In this document: one piece after another, positions 10,211 to 21,782 of the stretch
Numbering within the stretch: position 1 is the first letter of the stretch
How the letters are laid out: each line of letters begins with the position of its first letter
NCBI RefSeq assembly: GCF_009727055.1
Contig: NC_052351.1
Coordinates: 10,250,821 to 10,314,820, forward strand
From: Benincasa hispida
Lineage: Eukaryota; Streptophyta; Magnoliopsida; Cucurbitales; Cucurbitaceae
DNA: 64,000 nt
Direction of reading: 5' to 3'
The notes under the pieces: model-generated
The model's input: the letters and a program-made list of their open reading frames with translations, nothing else
Databases searched by the model: none
What the model was told of the DNA's origin: nothing
Translations under genes and position numbers: made by a program

Positions 10211-11859
10211 CCTAGATAATTGATTCAAGCGCCACTAACCATGTTTGTTCTTCTTTTCAGGGGATTAGATCTTGGCAACAGCTGGAGGCTGGTGAGATGA
10301 TGATGCGAGTAGGCAACGGGCACGTCATCTCAGTTGTGGCAGTGGGAGAACTCTAGTTAGCTTTACAGAATAGGTTTCTTGTTTTAAATAACGTATATAT
10401 TGTTCCTGACCTAAAGAGGAACCTTATTTCTGTAAAGTGTTTATTGCAATGTAAATATACTATCTCGTTTAATATGGATAAAGCGTTTACTCATAAAGAT
10501 GGTGTTTTTATTTGCGCAGAAAATCTGGAATCAAATTTATATATGCTAACCGTTAGCCATTAATTCCCTCCATAATGTTGAATTGTTCAGAACTATCATA
10601 ACTCAATCAAATCATCACGTATTTCTCTTAAAGAAAATACCCAACTTTAGCATCTTCATTTAGGGCACATCAATCTCAATAAAATTGAGAGATTGGTGAA
10701 GAATAGACTTCTAAGTGAGTTAGAAGAAAATTATTTTCCAGTGTAAGAATCTTGCCTTAGAGGTAAGATGACTAAACGACCTTTTACTGGAAAAGGTCAT
10801 ATAGCCAAGGAGCCTCTTGAGTTACTACATTCTGACCTTTGTGGTCCTATGAATGTGCGAGCCTGAGGTGGCTATGAGTATTTTATCAGTTTTACTAATG
10901 ATTACTCCAGGTACGGGTATGTTTATCTTATACAACGGAAGACTGAATCTTTTGAAAAGTTCAAAGAGTTCAAGGCTGAAGTTGAAAACACATTGGATAG
11001 ACTAATTAAAACACTTCGATCGGATTGAGGTGGAGAGTTTTTGGACTCTGCATTCCAGCACTATTTGATAGAATATGGAATCGTTTCCAACCTCTCAGTG
11101 TCGGGTACACCTCAGCAGAATGGTGTAGCGGAGAGGAGAAATAGGACCTTGTTAGACATGGTTCGCTCGATGATGAGTTATGCTTCCTTATCGGACTCAT
11201 TTTGGGGTTTCGTAGTGGAGACTGCAGTATATATACTCAACTGTGTTCCCTCCAAGAGTGTTGCAAGAACACCTCTAGAGTTGTGGAACGGGCGTAAAAT
11301 TAGTTTACGTCACTTCCGCATTTGGGATTGCCCTGCACATGTGCTTGAGGCTAATCCCAAGAAGTTAGAACCACGGTCAAGGTTATACCTCTTTGTAGGT
11401 TACCCCAAAGGTACACGAGGGGGTTATTTTTATGATCCGACGGAAAATAGGGTGTTTATTTCAACAAACGCTACTTTCCTGGAGGAGGATCATATAAGGG
11501 AGCACAACCCACAAAGCAAAGTCGTGTTGCATGAGCTTTCCAATGAAACTACTGAGACTTCAACAAGAGTTGTTGAAGAGCCTGCTACATCAATAAGAGT
11601 TGTTGATGGGAGTTCATCCAGTAGGTCAGTTCCACCTCAAGAGTTGAGGGAACCTCGACGTAGTGAGAAGGTTGCGAACCCATCCGTTCGCTATCTGGGT
11701 TTCACAGAAATCCTTGCTATGTTAGCAGATGGCGATGTTAAGTATCCGTTGTCTTATAAGAAGGCAATGGAGGATGTTGACCGGGATGAATGGATCAAGG
11801 CCATGGATCTCGAGATGGAGTCGATGTACTTCAACTCAATAAGGAATCTTGTAGATTAG
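10195..11859 (+). pseudogene. A1 copia protease and integrase, degenerate
   Basis: The protease motif reads IIDSSATNHV, where DSGA is expected, so the catalytic triplet is lost. The pre-integrase histidine/cysteine region follows, then the core: ELLHSDLCGPMNV, a stop, GYEYFISFTNDYSRYGYVYL, a stop in place of R in SDRGGEF, then SVSGTPQQNGVAERRNRTLL. The D...D...E catalytic framework can be traced, but there are several stops. The longest open stretch (11041-11859) covers the last part of the core, the C-terminal region with FVGYPKGTRGGYFYDP, and a threonine/serine-rich linker before RT. It ends AMDLEMESMYFNS, the start of the RT domain. Confidence 0.85.
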
Positions 11860-12243
11860 CTAACTGAATCGGTCCATTTTTGGACTGAAACAGGCGTCTC
11901 GATCTTGGAACATACGGTTTGATACTGCGATCAAGTCATATGGCTTTGACCAAAACATTGATGAACCTTGTGTCTACAAGAAAATCATCAATGCTTCAGT
12001 AGTCTTCTTAGTGTTGTATATAGACGTTATTCTACTCATTGGGAATGATGTAGGTCTACTGACTACAGTTAAGAACTGGCTAGCGACCCAATTACAAATG
12101 AAAGATATAGGAGAGGCTCGGCTTTTTCTAGGTATACAGATCTTTCAGGATTGTAAGAACAAAATGCTAGCACTGTCTCAGGCATCGTACATTGACAAGA
12201 TGTTGCTCAAGTACTCGATGCAGCACTCCAGGAGGGGCCTACT
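11860..12243 (+). pseudogene. A1 reverse transcriptase remnant
   Basis: About 320 bp present in A2 are missing at the left edge, joining VD*L to TESVHFWTE. The rest can be followed as PCVYKKIINASVVFLVLYID and then GNDVGLLTTVKNWLATQLQM, KDIGEARLFLGIQIF and SYIDKMLLKYSMQ. The catalytic YVDD is changed to YIDV, so the polymerase site is destroyed. The block ends at the solo LTR insertion, after which about 70 bp of homologous RT sequence resume at 14339. Confidence 0.85.
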
Positions 12244-14333
12244 TGTGAAACCCGGAATTCCATTTTCCCTTTTAAGCAGGAAATAAAAGAAATTAACCAA
12301 GTATGAGTTAGATCCTAGATTAAAGAATAGTAAATTTCTAAGTGTTTAAATAGGATTTGTTAAATAGCTTTGGAATAAGCCATAACTAGTGAAAATTTGG
12401 TTAAGTATAACCATTCATTGGAAGCCAAGGGAAAAAAATGACTAAGTGTTGTCCATACATTGGCCTTGCTCATTTAGAGGTTATTTAGGGGGTCGAAGGA
12501 AACCAAAGTGTGGCCAAGAGAACAACACATGCGGCGCGATGGATGCGGCGATAGAGGCATGCGATGATGGGGGCATGCGGCGATAAGGGCATGCGGCGAT
12601 GGAGGCATGCGGCGATGGATGCGTTGGTGTCATGCAGTGGTGCTATGTGTTGGTGCTATGCGGCAATGTTATGCATTGGTAGTATGCGGCAATAGCGTTA
12701 GACGATGAACTATGTGGCGGTAAGACGAGCCAAGATGGACGCATGTGCCAATTGGTGGTGTCCGGACATAGGAATATTGCGATAATTGGATGGGTGCATT
12801 TGTGGCTAGATGACCGCATATGAAGTTGGACGAACGCATATGAGGGTGGATGGATGCATCCAAGGACGTCATCCAGACATATGGCTTGTTAGGAAGGAGT
12901 CTTAGGCCTTAAGTAAATAAGGTGGGTGCATGAGCAGACATGTTAAGTCTTAAGTGCTAGATATGGAGGAGGAGGACACTTAAGATTGCATTGATGTGAG
13001 GGATGCGTTGATAATGTAGGGTGAAGACACATCAAACAAGAGATGGAAGAGGTTGGGCGTTGGCAAAAGATAAGGAAAACACTTGGATGTGATCAAGGGA
13101 AGAGGTGTCGGGCAAAGGAGAAGGGTTGAACGCCTATAAAAGGGAGAGAACGCCTCACTTCAACCCATAAATCAGTTAAGTACATAAAAACCACAAATAA
13201 ATGAAAGAATAAGATATATTCGATGTTTTTCCAAACAAGAAGTTTTTCCAAACTACTCGTGCAAATCAGGTGATTTTTTAACCAAAAGTTTCTAAATTAA
13301 ATGTAGTTTCGGTGTGAGGGCTGCCTTAGTGAAATTTTAACTCTAAGTCTATCAAATGCAAGGAAAACCTAGAGGTGCTCACCAGTGAGAAGACAGTCAG
13401 GCCAAGAGGAATAAATTTGAGACTCGAAACTTTCGCCAAGGAATTTCAAGGCGAAACTTTAAGGTATTATAGGACATTTTCACACATTTTTGAAGAAGAG
13501 AATGTCTTGAGGTAAGGCTCGAAAGAGTGTGTAATCTAGGCTTAAAGTTAAACCTAAAATAGGGTCCAGCGGAGGAACAAGGGAAACCAGGTGAACTAGG
13601 AAGAAAGATCTCAACAGATCACTATGAGTGGTTACTTCTTTTACTCTTTTAAACATATTTTGAGTTGATATATTGTAGTTTATATTATAAGATGAGTACG
13701 ACGTTGGGATGGTCAAGGGATCTGTGGACCTAGAACCTGAGCCCAAAATCAATCCTTACAGGATGGTCAGGGTACCAAGGAGTCTAGTTCCTGAGCCTGT
13801 GGGACAGAAAACCTTGAATGGGATGGTCTAAGGGCCGACGGGCCTAGCTTATGAGCCATGAAAGGGAGAACTATGTGCACATAGGTTGATGTTTTTAGTT
13901 ATGAAATGTTAACCATCTACCATGTGTGTAGGTGGGTTTGTGAAAAGTTTCATGGTATGGTGGAGGTTTGCATAGGAACCTCGTGATAATGCTTCTAAAA
14001 GACTTGTATTTGTATTACCACTCACTGAGCTTTGTAAAGCTCATGGTTTATCTATGTGTTTCTCTTGCAGGTAGCTGACGAGTCCAGGTTGTGGTGTTGG
14101 TCAAGGTCTGCCACAAGTCTAGAAATATTATTAAATGAGATTGGTAGTCGGGATAGTGTCCTTCATGTAAATGTAACTTGAATTTGTAAACTAGTTTCTA
14201 ATTAAAATATGTAATATTTTTCCACTGCTGTTATAAGGTTATTAAAAGAAACTAGTAGGTTAACTAAAGTAGCATCAATTAATATCATGCCTCTCCTCAG
14301 GCTCAGGAGTGTGAGCTCGGGGTGGGGTGTGCA
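12244..14333 (+). mobile_element. 2090-bp solo LTR inserted in the A1 RT gene
   Basis: It starts TGTGAAACCCGG and ends GGGTGTGCA, flanked by a perfect 5-bp duplication CTACT (12239-12243 and 14334-14338). The A2 element has an uninterrupted sequence at the same place, confirming an insertion. No coding domain is visible. The terminal wording (TGTGAAACCC...GGGGTGTGCA) resembles LTRs of Tekay/Del-type chromoviruses, a family guess only. Inside, 12528-12700 holds a short tandem repeat based on ATGCGGCGATGG. Confidence 0.85.
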
Positions 14334-14633
14334 CTACTGCTGTTCAGGCATAGAGTCACTTTGTCTAAAGAAATGTGTCCTAAGACGCCTCAAGTGGTTG
14401 AGGAGATGAAACAGATCAGTCTAACCTAGGCCATTTTAATGTTGCTGACCTATTTACGAAGGCTCTCATGGCTACAGTATCTGAGGGTCACCTTCGGAGC
14501 ATGGGTCTACAGGATCGCCCGCGACTAGACTAGGGCAAGTGAGAGATTTTCTTGTACTGGGCTTTTATGCCCTAGTATATTGTTTTGTACTCATTTTTTG
14601 TACATCCCAATTTGCTTTAGGATAAGTGGAGAT
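14334..14633 (+). pseudogene. A1 RT/RNase H tail and polypurine tract
   Basis: After the solo LTR the copia reading resumes for about 70 bp (FRHRVTLSK-type sequence, VVEEMKQ). It then jumps by deletion to the last RNase H residues, DLFTKALMATVSEGHL and RSMGL, followed by a stop. Compared with A2, two blocks of RNase H (about 90 and about 490 bp) are missing. The sequence AAGTGGAGAT just before the 3' LTR is the polypurine tract, shortened relative to AAGTGGGAGA in A2. Confidence 0.75.
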
Positions 14634-16762
14634 TGTTAGGGTTGATGCCCTAAAGTTTCATGTCCTGTAGTTTGTAAACAGTATGTATGAATGCTTGTGT
14701 TGTTAATATATGATATTTACTTTGCATCTTGTATTTTTGCTCAGTTACTTGTTTTATTTGCTTTACAACAAACCAATAAACATAAAATTTCTGGTCATCT
14801 GTATGTGACTCAAGCATGTATGTGGTGACATACAAATGGATCATGTCTTGAGTGATAACCAAAATGGTCTGTAGTATATGGATATAGGAGGAAACCTTAT
14901 CCCGGTAACGTACGGATGCGACCTGCTCTATGGAATGGTCACAATTGTTGTGACTTGTCACAGATGGTCTAATCCTGATCATTTGTGTTGGGGACATGCG
15001 AGCAGGGGCGTCCTATACAAAGAGTTTGTATAAGACCTGACCACGAAGTGTTAACGTCTCGTTATATAACACCGTTCATGACAGAGACTTTTAACCTTCA
15101 TTAGGATGACCATAGGTAACATGACCTTAATCTTGAGTGAGTTGGGAACTCCTACCATTGAGGGCGGTCCTTTGACTTGTATGGGTGCGAGTGCGCAGTT
15201 CGCCGATTCAAACCTACCATTTTGGGGATTCGTCTACTTTGGGAGTCGGAATCACTACACAAGATGGAATTCACTCTCTCCGAGGCAGGGGTAAGTAGAT
15301 CAAGTCAGCCTTAAGGACTTCCGAGGCTTGAACGATGTGGCGTCACACACCTTTCTTGGCCAAGAGGTGTTCACATATAGTTGGACTATGTTGTATTGTT
15401 CATTAGAGGAATCAGTGGTACTTAAGGAATGAGATGTAACTACAGGGGCAAAACGGTAATTTGGCTCAGCTGTACTTATGAGCATCGGTCATCGTACTCA
15501 TGATTAGTTATATCCGTTGGACACAGAAATATATCTGTGGTATGAAGAGTTCAGCTGTTGGTCTTTAGTGGAATGCCTGACAGTTAACGAATGGTGGATC
15601 TCGTGGCTAAAGAGCTTAGTCAGCTATTCACGGACCGTTGGAGCTTTGAGCCACAAGTCCATTAGGTCCCCTGGGTAGCTTGGATAAAGTTGAGAACCAG
15701 TATTTGGGTTAATTTGAAATGTTCAAATTGACAAGAGGAAGTTCGGATTATATATGATATAAATTGGACTGGTTAATTATATATGATATAATTGGCTAAA
15801 TATATGAGATACATTATTTTGGAGGAAATTAGATATAAATATGATTTATATCAAGTAGAGAAGAAAATACTATAGTAGATATGTGATATCAAACTATAGG
15901 ATAAAAATATAATATGATTATATTTATTAATTAACTAGTTGATTAATTATATGATAATAAATCCAACTTTCACATTCGGACGTGGGTTAGTGGGGCAACG
16001 TCGATTATTCTAACTGATGAGTTAAAATGAAAAATGTTTTCATTTTTGAATGGATCAATCGATTGCCGAAATAAGAAAAGAGAGAGCACGCTGGTGTTTC
16101 CTAAACGATCACTTAAAAAAATCGAGAGATTATACGATAACTCCTCTTCCCCTAAACGATCGTCCACCTCGTGACTAATCAATCGCACACTGTTGTCGAC
16201 ATGATCGCATAGCTTCTCTAAACGATCATATAGTGTGCCGAATTTTCTAAACGATCGTATACCTTTTTCTAAACGATCATTCAGTAAATCTTACACGATC
16301 GTGTAGCTTCTCCTAAATGATAAGCAATCTGCTATGCGACAACGTCTTTTTCCCTCTCACTTACTGATCGCCTACACGATTCGTGTTTCTTCCTTCCTCT
16401 ACCAAATTCACCAAAGACCACCTTTTGGGTTTTCACTCCGAGAATACCTGGGGCTCTTTAGTGGTGGTTTCGTCCCCGCGGCGTTCGTGTTTGTGCAGTT
16501 ATTCGTGCTGTTGTTGTTGACGCTACTGCTGGGCATTGGTAGATCGCTTAGAGGGTTCCGCTGCGTTGAGTTCCAAAGTTCGAAAATTGTCTTCAACTAG
16601 TATGGAACTCTCTCCCTTGTTATTTACCTTGTTCTTTGCATGACGATAATTAGTGTTTTTTTGCATAACTGTTCGTATGAATGTATAATGTTGTATGTCG
16701 GTCACTGTGAGATCTGAGCGACCCGAACACGCTCATGGAACTCTTAGATATGAGATCCTTCA
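14634..16762 (+). repeat. A1 3' LTR (2129 bp, complete)
   Basis: It begins TGTTAGGGTTGATGCC directly after the polypurine tract and ends GAGATCCTTCA, the same termini as A2. A cluster of TCTAAACGATCG-type motifs lies at about 16100-16330. A second copy of the start motif occurs in related LTRs at 36524, 40778 and 49469. Right of the LTR the sequence changes at once into an older copia RNase H gene. No target duplication can be tested, because the 5' LTR is truncated. Confidence 0.88.
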
Positions 16763-17060
16763 TATATGAGTTTAACAGAAACAATCAAGGAGGCATTGTG
16801 GCTAAAGGGATTGCTGAAAGACTTTGGAATAGATCAAATAGTGGTGAAACTCTACTGTGACAACCAAAGTGCTATCCATTTGTCCTGAAATCCACAATAC
16901 CACACTAAAACTAAGCACATTGATATCAAGTATCATTTCATTAGAGATAAAATTAAGACAGGGGAGATAGAAATTTTGAAGGTTCATACTTCAGACAATG
17001 CAGCTGACATGTTAACAAAACTTGTTTCAAAGCTTAAATTCTTTAAATGTTTAGAATAAG
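16763..17060 (+). pseudogene. Copia RNase H C-terminal fragment (B-like family)
   Basis: YMSLTETIKEALWLKGLLKD, then VVKLYCDNQSAIHLS, a stop, HTKTKHIDIKYHFIRDKIKT and DMLTKLVSKLKFFKC. This is the end of a copia RNase H domain (CDNQSAIHL and KHIDIKYHFIRD are diagnostic). It is closely related to the C-terminus of element B at about 51.6-51.9 kb. The left part is absent because A1 inserted here. A stop falls directly after IHLS. Confidence 0.85.
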
Positions 17061-17640
17061 TTGGTTTCGAACTTCCAGACACAAGGTAGACAAAATGGTC
17101 AGAATCGGGAAGATCAAAAGATTGCAAGGCATTAGAGTCAAGGTGAAGAATTTGAAGAAGCTTTAACTCAAATACCTCAGTCTTTTATTTGTTTATAACT
17201 AACTTTGTGATGTAAACGATTAGCTGGTATACTCTATAAATACCTCTGATCTTTAAAACAAAATAGAAAAAAGTTATCATCATTTTCCTAGTTTTCTGTA
17301 AACAAAAAAAAAACCTATATGAAATCTTTATTAGTAAAGAACTTAGATCTTCTTGTGGATGCAAACAATCTTGTCGAACCACGTAAACATTGTGCTTCAT
17401 CTTATTGCCTATCTTTCTTGTTCATACCATTGTTTTCTTTCCTGAAAATCGTGCGTCATTCATTCATCATTCAAATCACATCGAATATTTGAGTATCAAG
17501 TTCAATCGTGCATCGTTCTTCGTTATCGAGTAGTTTCGAGCAGATCGTTTCACTTCAAGTCGCACCTACAAGGTTAATGAATCAAAAGTTTGAGATGTGA
17601 AAGTTTTATTTTATTTGTAAGGAGTGTTAGAACAACTATA
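17061..17640 (+). other. Region after the copia fragment, possibly its 3' LTR
   Basis: It contains no gene. The stretch to about 17572 has a TATAAATA box at 17236 and ends CGCACCTACA, which would suit the 3' LTR of the older copia element. No second copy is present in the window to prove it. The following 70 bases lead into the kinase pseudogene. Confidence 0.35.
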
Positions 17641-17659
17641 TGACAATATCATGTGTTCA

Positions 17660-19066
17660 TTTATTGATCAAGGAAAGCTGATGGTTGGTGAGAAAGTAGC
17701 AGTGAAAAGACTATCAACAAAATCAAGTCAAGGACATGTAGAGTTCAAGAATGAAGCAAAGGTCATTTGGAAGCTTCAACATAAGAATCTGGTCAGGCTC
17801 TTGGGATGTTGTGTTGAAGGAGAAGAAAAACTTCTAGTCTATGAGTACATGGCAAATACTAGCCTTGGTGCTTTCTTGTTTGGTTAGCCATTTTTCTCTC
17901 ATATACTTTCATTTTCATTCTCCATACATCTTTTTCCAACCTCGTGGAAAGGTAGAATCCATGTCATATGCTTTTACTAATCTAATTGCAATGACATATC
18001 CATTGGAGTGCAAACAACTTGATTGGCTCAAGTGCGAAAACATTGTCAACGGGATTGCAAGAGGAATTCTCTACCTCCATGAAGATTCTTGACTCAAAAG
18101 CATCCATAGATATTCCAAAGCAAGCAATGTACTGTTAGATGAGGAGATGAATCCAAAGATATCAGACTTTGGGACTGTAAGCATATTTGGAGGCAAGCAA
18201 ATTGATGCCGGCACCAATAGAATAGTTGGAACATAGTAAGTCATTCAACCATACTTTCATATATATGTATTGGAAATGTATATACAAATTGCACATAAGT
18301 TTGAAGTAGAAAAGATCCAAAGTAAAAACAACATCTCCATTCATATAGAGAATTTTAGGCATGTAACCTTACACTTCAATAGATTTATTGTAAGGTGAAA
18401 ATATTGAAAAGCTTGTTATCCTATCTAAAAGTATATTAAGCATACAAAAATTTGCATCATTGTTTTTCTTTCACATTTGTTGCTCATTGGTCGCAATTAT
18501 CAATCCTGCAGTGGCTATATGGCACCAGAGTATGCTATGGAGCGAGTTTTCTCAGTTAAGTCCGACGTATATAGTTTTGGAGTTCTTATGCTAGAAGTGA
18601 TTAGTGGGAGAAAAAACATTGGTTTTCTGAACATGGACAGAACGCAGAACCTCTTGTCATATGTATGTATGGTTTTGTTCTTTATCAAACATAAACTTTG
18701 AAAACTCTCCCTCTCATTTTTGTGATCGTTGTTTAACAAGATAACAATTTAACATGCATAGGAGCTATGGAGTGATGGGAGAGTAGAAGAAATGATAGAC
18801 AAGAACTTGGCTAGAGATTGTCCTGAGAGTGAGGCTGTAAAATGGATCCACATAGGGTTGCTGTGTGTGCAAGAAGATCATAACATCAGACCCACCATGT
18901 AAATGGTTGTTCTAATGCTTGGAAGTTAATCGACTCACCTTCCTCAGCCATCAAAACCTCCATTTCTTATAGGTAGAGGGTCTTAAGTAGATATCAATAT
19001 TCAACAACTGAAACTGGGACAGGGTTACACACCACATATCAGTCATCCACTAGTGCTTCTACTTAG
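17660..19066 (+). pseudogene. Truncated cysteine-rich receptor-like kinase (CRK) pseudogene, exons 4-7 only
   Basis: Four blocks match exons 4 to 7 of the intact CRK gene at 25082-28032. Block 1 is at about 17670-17884 ([38 protein letters not shown]). Block 2 is at about 17980-18236 ([20 protein letters not shown], a TGA at 18091, then [18 protein letters not shown] and [14 protein letters not shown]). Block 3 is at 18512-18662 ([20 protein letters not shown]), with the same 151-bp length. Block 4 is at about 18762-19066 (MIDKNLARDCPE, LCVQEDHNIRPTM, then TAA). The catalytic HRDLK has become HRYSK, there are at least two stops, and the splice acceptors before exons 5 and 7 look lost. The ectodomain, membrane span and glycine-rich loop exons are absent. 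It is a dead copy beside a live one. Confidence 0.88.
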
Positions 19067-19934
19067 CCATAGCAATCGGTCGTAGGTAGAAATGTCCAAT
19101 TTTGGTCCCGCGGGGATTCCCCGATTAGGCGAGAAATGGGAGAGGGGGTGGGGAAAAAATTCTTTGTGAGGTAAATGAGGACGGGGACGGAGAATGCATT
19201 CCCTGCTCCTGCCCCCACCCCAGTTTGTCTCTATTTATTTATTTAGTATAATTATATTATTATTATTATTATTATATAAAGAGAAATAGGCAAAAATAGA
19301 AAAAAATACAAACTGTTTACATACTATGGTAAAAATCATATCAACGGATATTTTTTTTACAAAAAAAAAAAATCAAAACTACCATCGATTTCCTACGACG
19401 ATTTTCGATCTTCTAATTCTACTTCTTCTTCTTCTTTTGAGCTTTATTATCATTCAATTCTAAAACAATTTCGTTCAATTTTGATCATTCGCCGATTCTA
19501 ATTCATTTTCTTCTTCTTCTTCATTGATCGATTTCATTGTTCTTTACCACATAGCTTAGAGGTTTTCATTCTTCTTTATCGATTCCTTCAATCACACAAG
19601 TACAATACTTATTCTCCTTCTTCCATTGCCTCGTAATATTGCACATTTCGTTGTCGAGTGAAGAACAATCCTTCTTCTTCGAATTTCACAATATTCTCTT
19701 CACTTTAATGTTTTATTCTACCAAAAAAACATTAAAAGAAAAACTCAAAGGATAACAACGGTTCTTGTATGCCCTAATTCATAAATCAAGTTATTGAACT
19801 TTTCCTCCACAATTCCAATAAGTTGTTGTATACAACACTACAAAGCTATTGTTGAAACCATTTAGGCGAAAATTCAAAATTAGTACATGTTGTTCATCTT
19901 AGGGAGGATTAGATCTAAATGGGTCGATATAGAT

Positions 19935-20300
19935 AGAGATAGTGCCATATCAAGGATAGAGAAAGATAGAACTCTATCTTTGATTGATCTTCACTCGATT
20001 TATAATAGCTTATATGGTTGGAACATTGGATTCTTAAAATTTTGAACACGATCAATATCTTATTCAACTGAAAGCGCATAAATGATTGATGATGTATAGT
20101 ATCATTACTTGTCTATCTCAGATAGACAGAGATGGTGCTCTATCTCTATTTATCTCAGATAGACAAATATAGACACTCTTTGTCTATCTGTGATAGACAA
20201 AGATAGAACTCTATGTGATAGACAGAGATAAATGTCTATCTTTGTCTATCAGGGATAGAAAAAGATAGAACTCTATCTTTGATTGATATTCACTTGAGAG
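19935..20300. repeat. GATAGA/TCTATC palindromic repeat cluster
   Basis: There are many direct and inverted copies of GATAGACAAAGATAGA and TCTATCTTTGTCTATC, for example around 19975, 20115-20180 and 20190-20280. A second weaker patch is at about 21030-21230. The whole forms many possible short hairpins and has no coding potential. Confidence 0.75.
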
Positions 20301-20339
20301 TTCCAAAAGAGGCAAGTATGTTGAAAAGTAGTCTTTTAT

Positions 20340-20775
20340 TTTTTTTTATTTTGAAAAGTAGTTGTTTGTCTCATAAAGTTGAGTTCGTAAGTAAGTATTT
20401 TGTCTCGTGAAGTAACTTTACAAGATAGACTTATGACATTACGAGACAAGCAAAAGAGTCCATAGTTTGTCTCATAAAGTTATAAGTTTGTCTTGTGAAG
20501 TTACTTCATGAGACAAAAGATAGAAATGAACTCAACTTTACGAGACAAAAGACTGACTTTTGTCTCTCGTAGAATTGAGTTCATTTTTATCTTTTGTCTC
20601 ATGTAACGTCACAAGACAATCTATTCATCTTGACGAGACGTATTTCTTTTTTCATAATATTGTAAGTTTATCTCATGAAGTTACTTCACGGGACAATCTA
20701 TTCATCTTCACGGGACGTTTTTATTTTTTCATAATGTTGTAAGTTTTTCTCGTGAAGTTACTTCATGGGACAAAA
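20340..20775. repeat. GTCTCRTGAAGT palindromic minisatellite
   Basis: At least ten half-units of TTTGTCTCGTGAAGTTA or its complement TAACTTCACGAGACAAA stand in alternating orientation. Units such as GAAGTTACTTCATGAGAC recur at about 20500, 20680 and 20755. Individual units are near-perfect palindromes. It lies inside the long inverted-repeat element X. No function is known to me. Confidence 0.75.
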
Positions 20776-21782
20776 AACAAAAATGAAAGAAAATTTGCAA
20801 AAACCACCCCTGAACTATGGAATTGGTTACAATCACACCCCTCAACTTTCAATTCATTCAATTACCCTCTTGTAGTTTCAAAATGGTTGCAATTAGGTCC
20901 TTTTATTAAATTAAATAAAATGATCTAATTGCAATCATTTTGTCGTCAATTCAAAGTTATCAATAATAGATCCACTCAACTAAATAAATATAGAAATCTA
21001 GAGCAGATATTAATGTTTACCATTAAAGTCCATCACTATCTATCTGAAATAGTATTCTATCTCTATCTATCTCAATTTAAAATTATCAATAATAGATTCA
21101 CTCAACTAAACAAATATAGAAATAAAGAGTGCAAATGATATAGAAATTATAGAAACAGATATTAGTGTTTACTTATCATTGTCTATCTGAGATAGAAAAG
21201 ACAGTGCTCTATCTCTGTCTATCTTAATTCAAATGTACCAATAATAATGTATTGATGTTAAAGTTTTTGATAAAGTTCTTAAGATAGATAGTTGACATAC
21301 AAGTACATTATTAAATAAGCATTATTAAAATAAAAATAGATATTAGTGTTTACTATATAGAAGTAGATATAGAGTGCAAACCATAAAGAAACTATAGAAA
21401 TAGATATTAGTGTTTACTATATAGAAACGATAGATGGTTATCGTACACTATTTGATGAAGAAGAAGATGTTGGAAGAAGATGTGGGAAGAGGATGGGTAT
21501 CAAACGCGAGCGTGGATATCGGCTCAGTTGAAGGGTAATCTGATTAATTGTAATTAATCGGCTGGTTATTCGTGTGGGTTGGAGATACTATTTCACTATC
21601 GTGGGTTGGATTTTTCTTTGATCGTTTTAGGTTGGGTTCAAATTTCGCTATTCATGTAAAGATTTTGGGTTTTTTTATTACATTTGAAAAGACTCCTTAT
21701 ATAAACATTATATTTAAATTTCAAGTTTGTTTATTGGTTAAGATAATGAATATGTTTAAATTGAATATTTAATTTAGATTAT

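Larger units (their letters stand above)
6557..16762 (+). mobile_element. Copia retrotransposon A1, degenerate, 5' LTR truncated
   Basis: The order is truncated 5' LTR, initiator-Met primer-binding site, long leader, gag, protease, integrase, small RT and RNase H remnants, polypurine tract (near 14620) and a complete 3' LTR. The same element type is present as A2 at 40778-50758, which allows direct comparison. Relative to A2, A1 has lost about 320 bp of RT at about 11860 and most of the RNase H region near 14410. It has also gained a 2.09-kb solo LTR inside RT. Multiple stops occur in gag and integrase, so the element is dead. Its left LTR is cut where the satellite array ends. To the right it lies in the RNase H gene of an older copia element. 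Confidence 0.85.

Noticed and set aside
16334..16600. An 88-codon plus-strand frame as a small membrane protein
   Set aside because: It lies in the A1 3' LTR. The corresponding parts of the A2 LTRs do not keep the frame.
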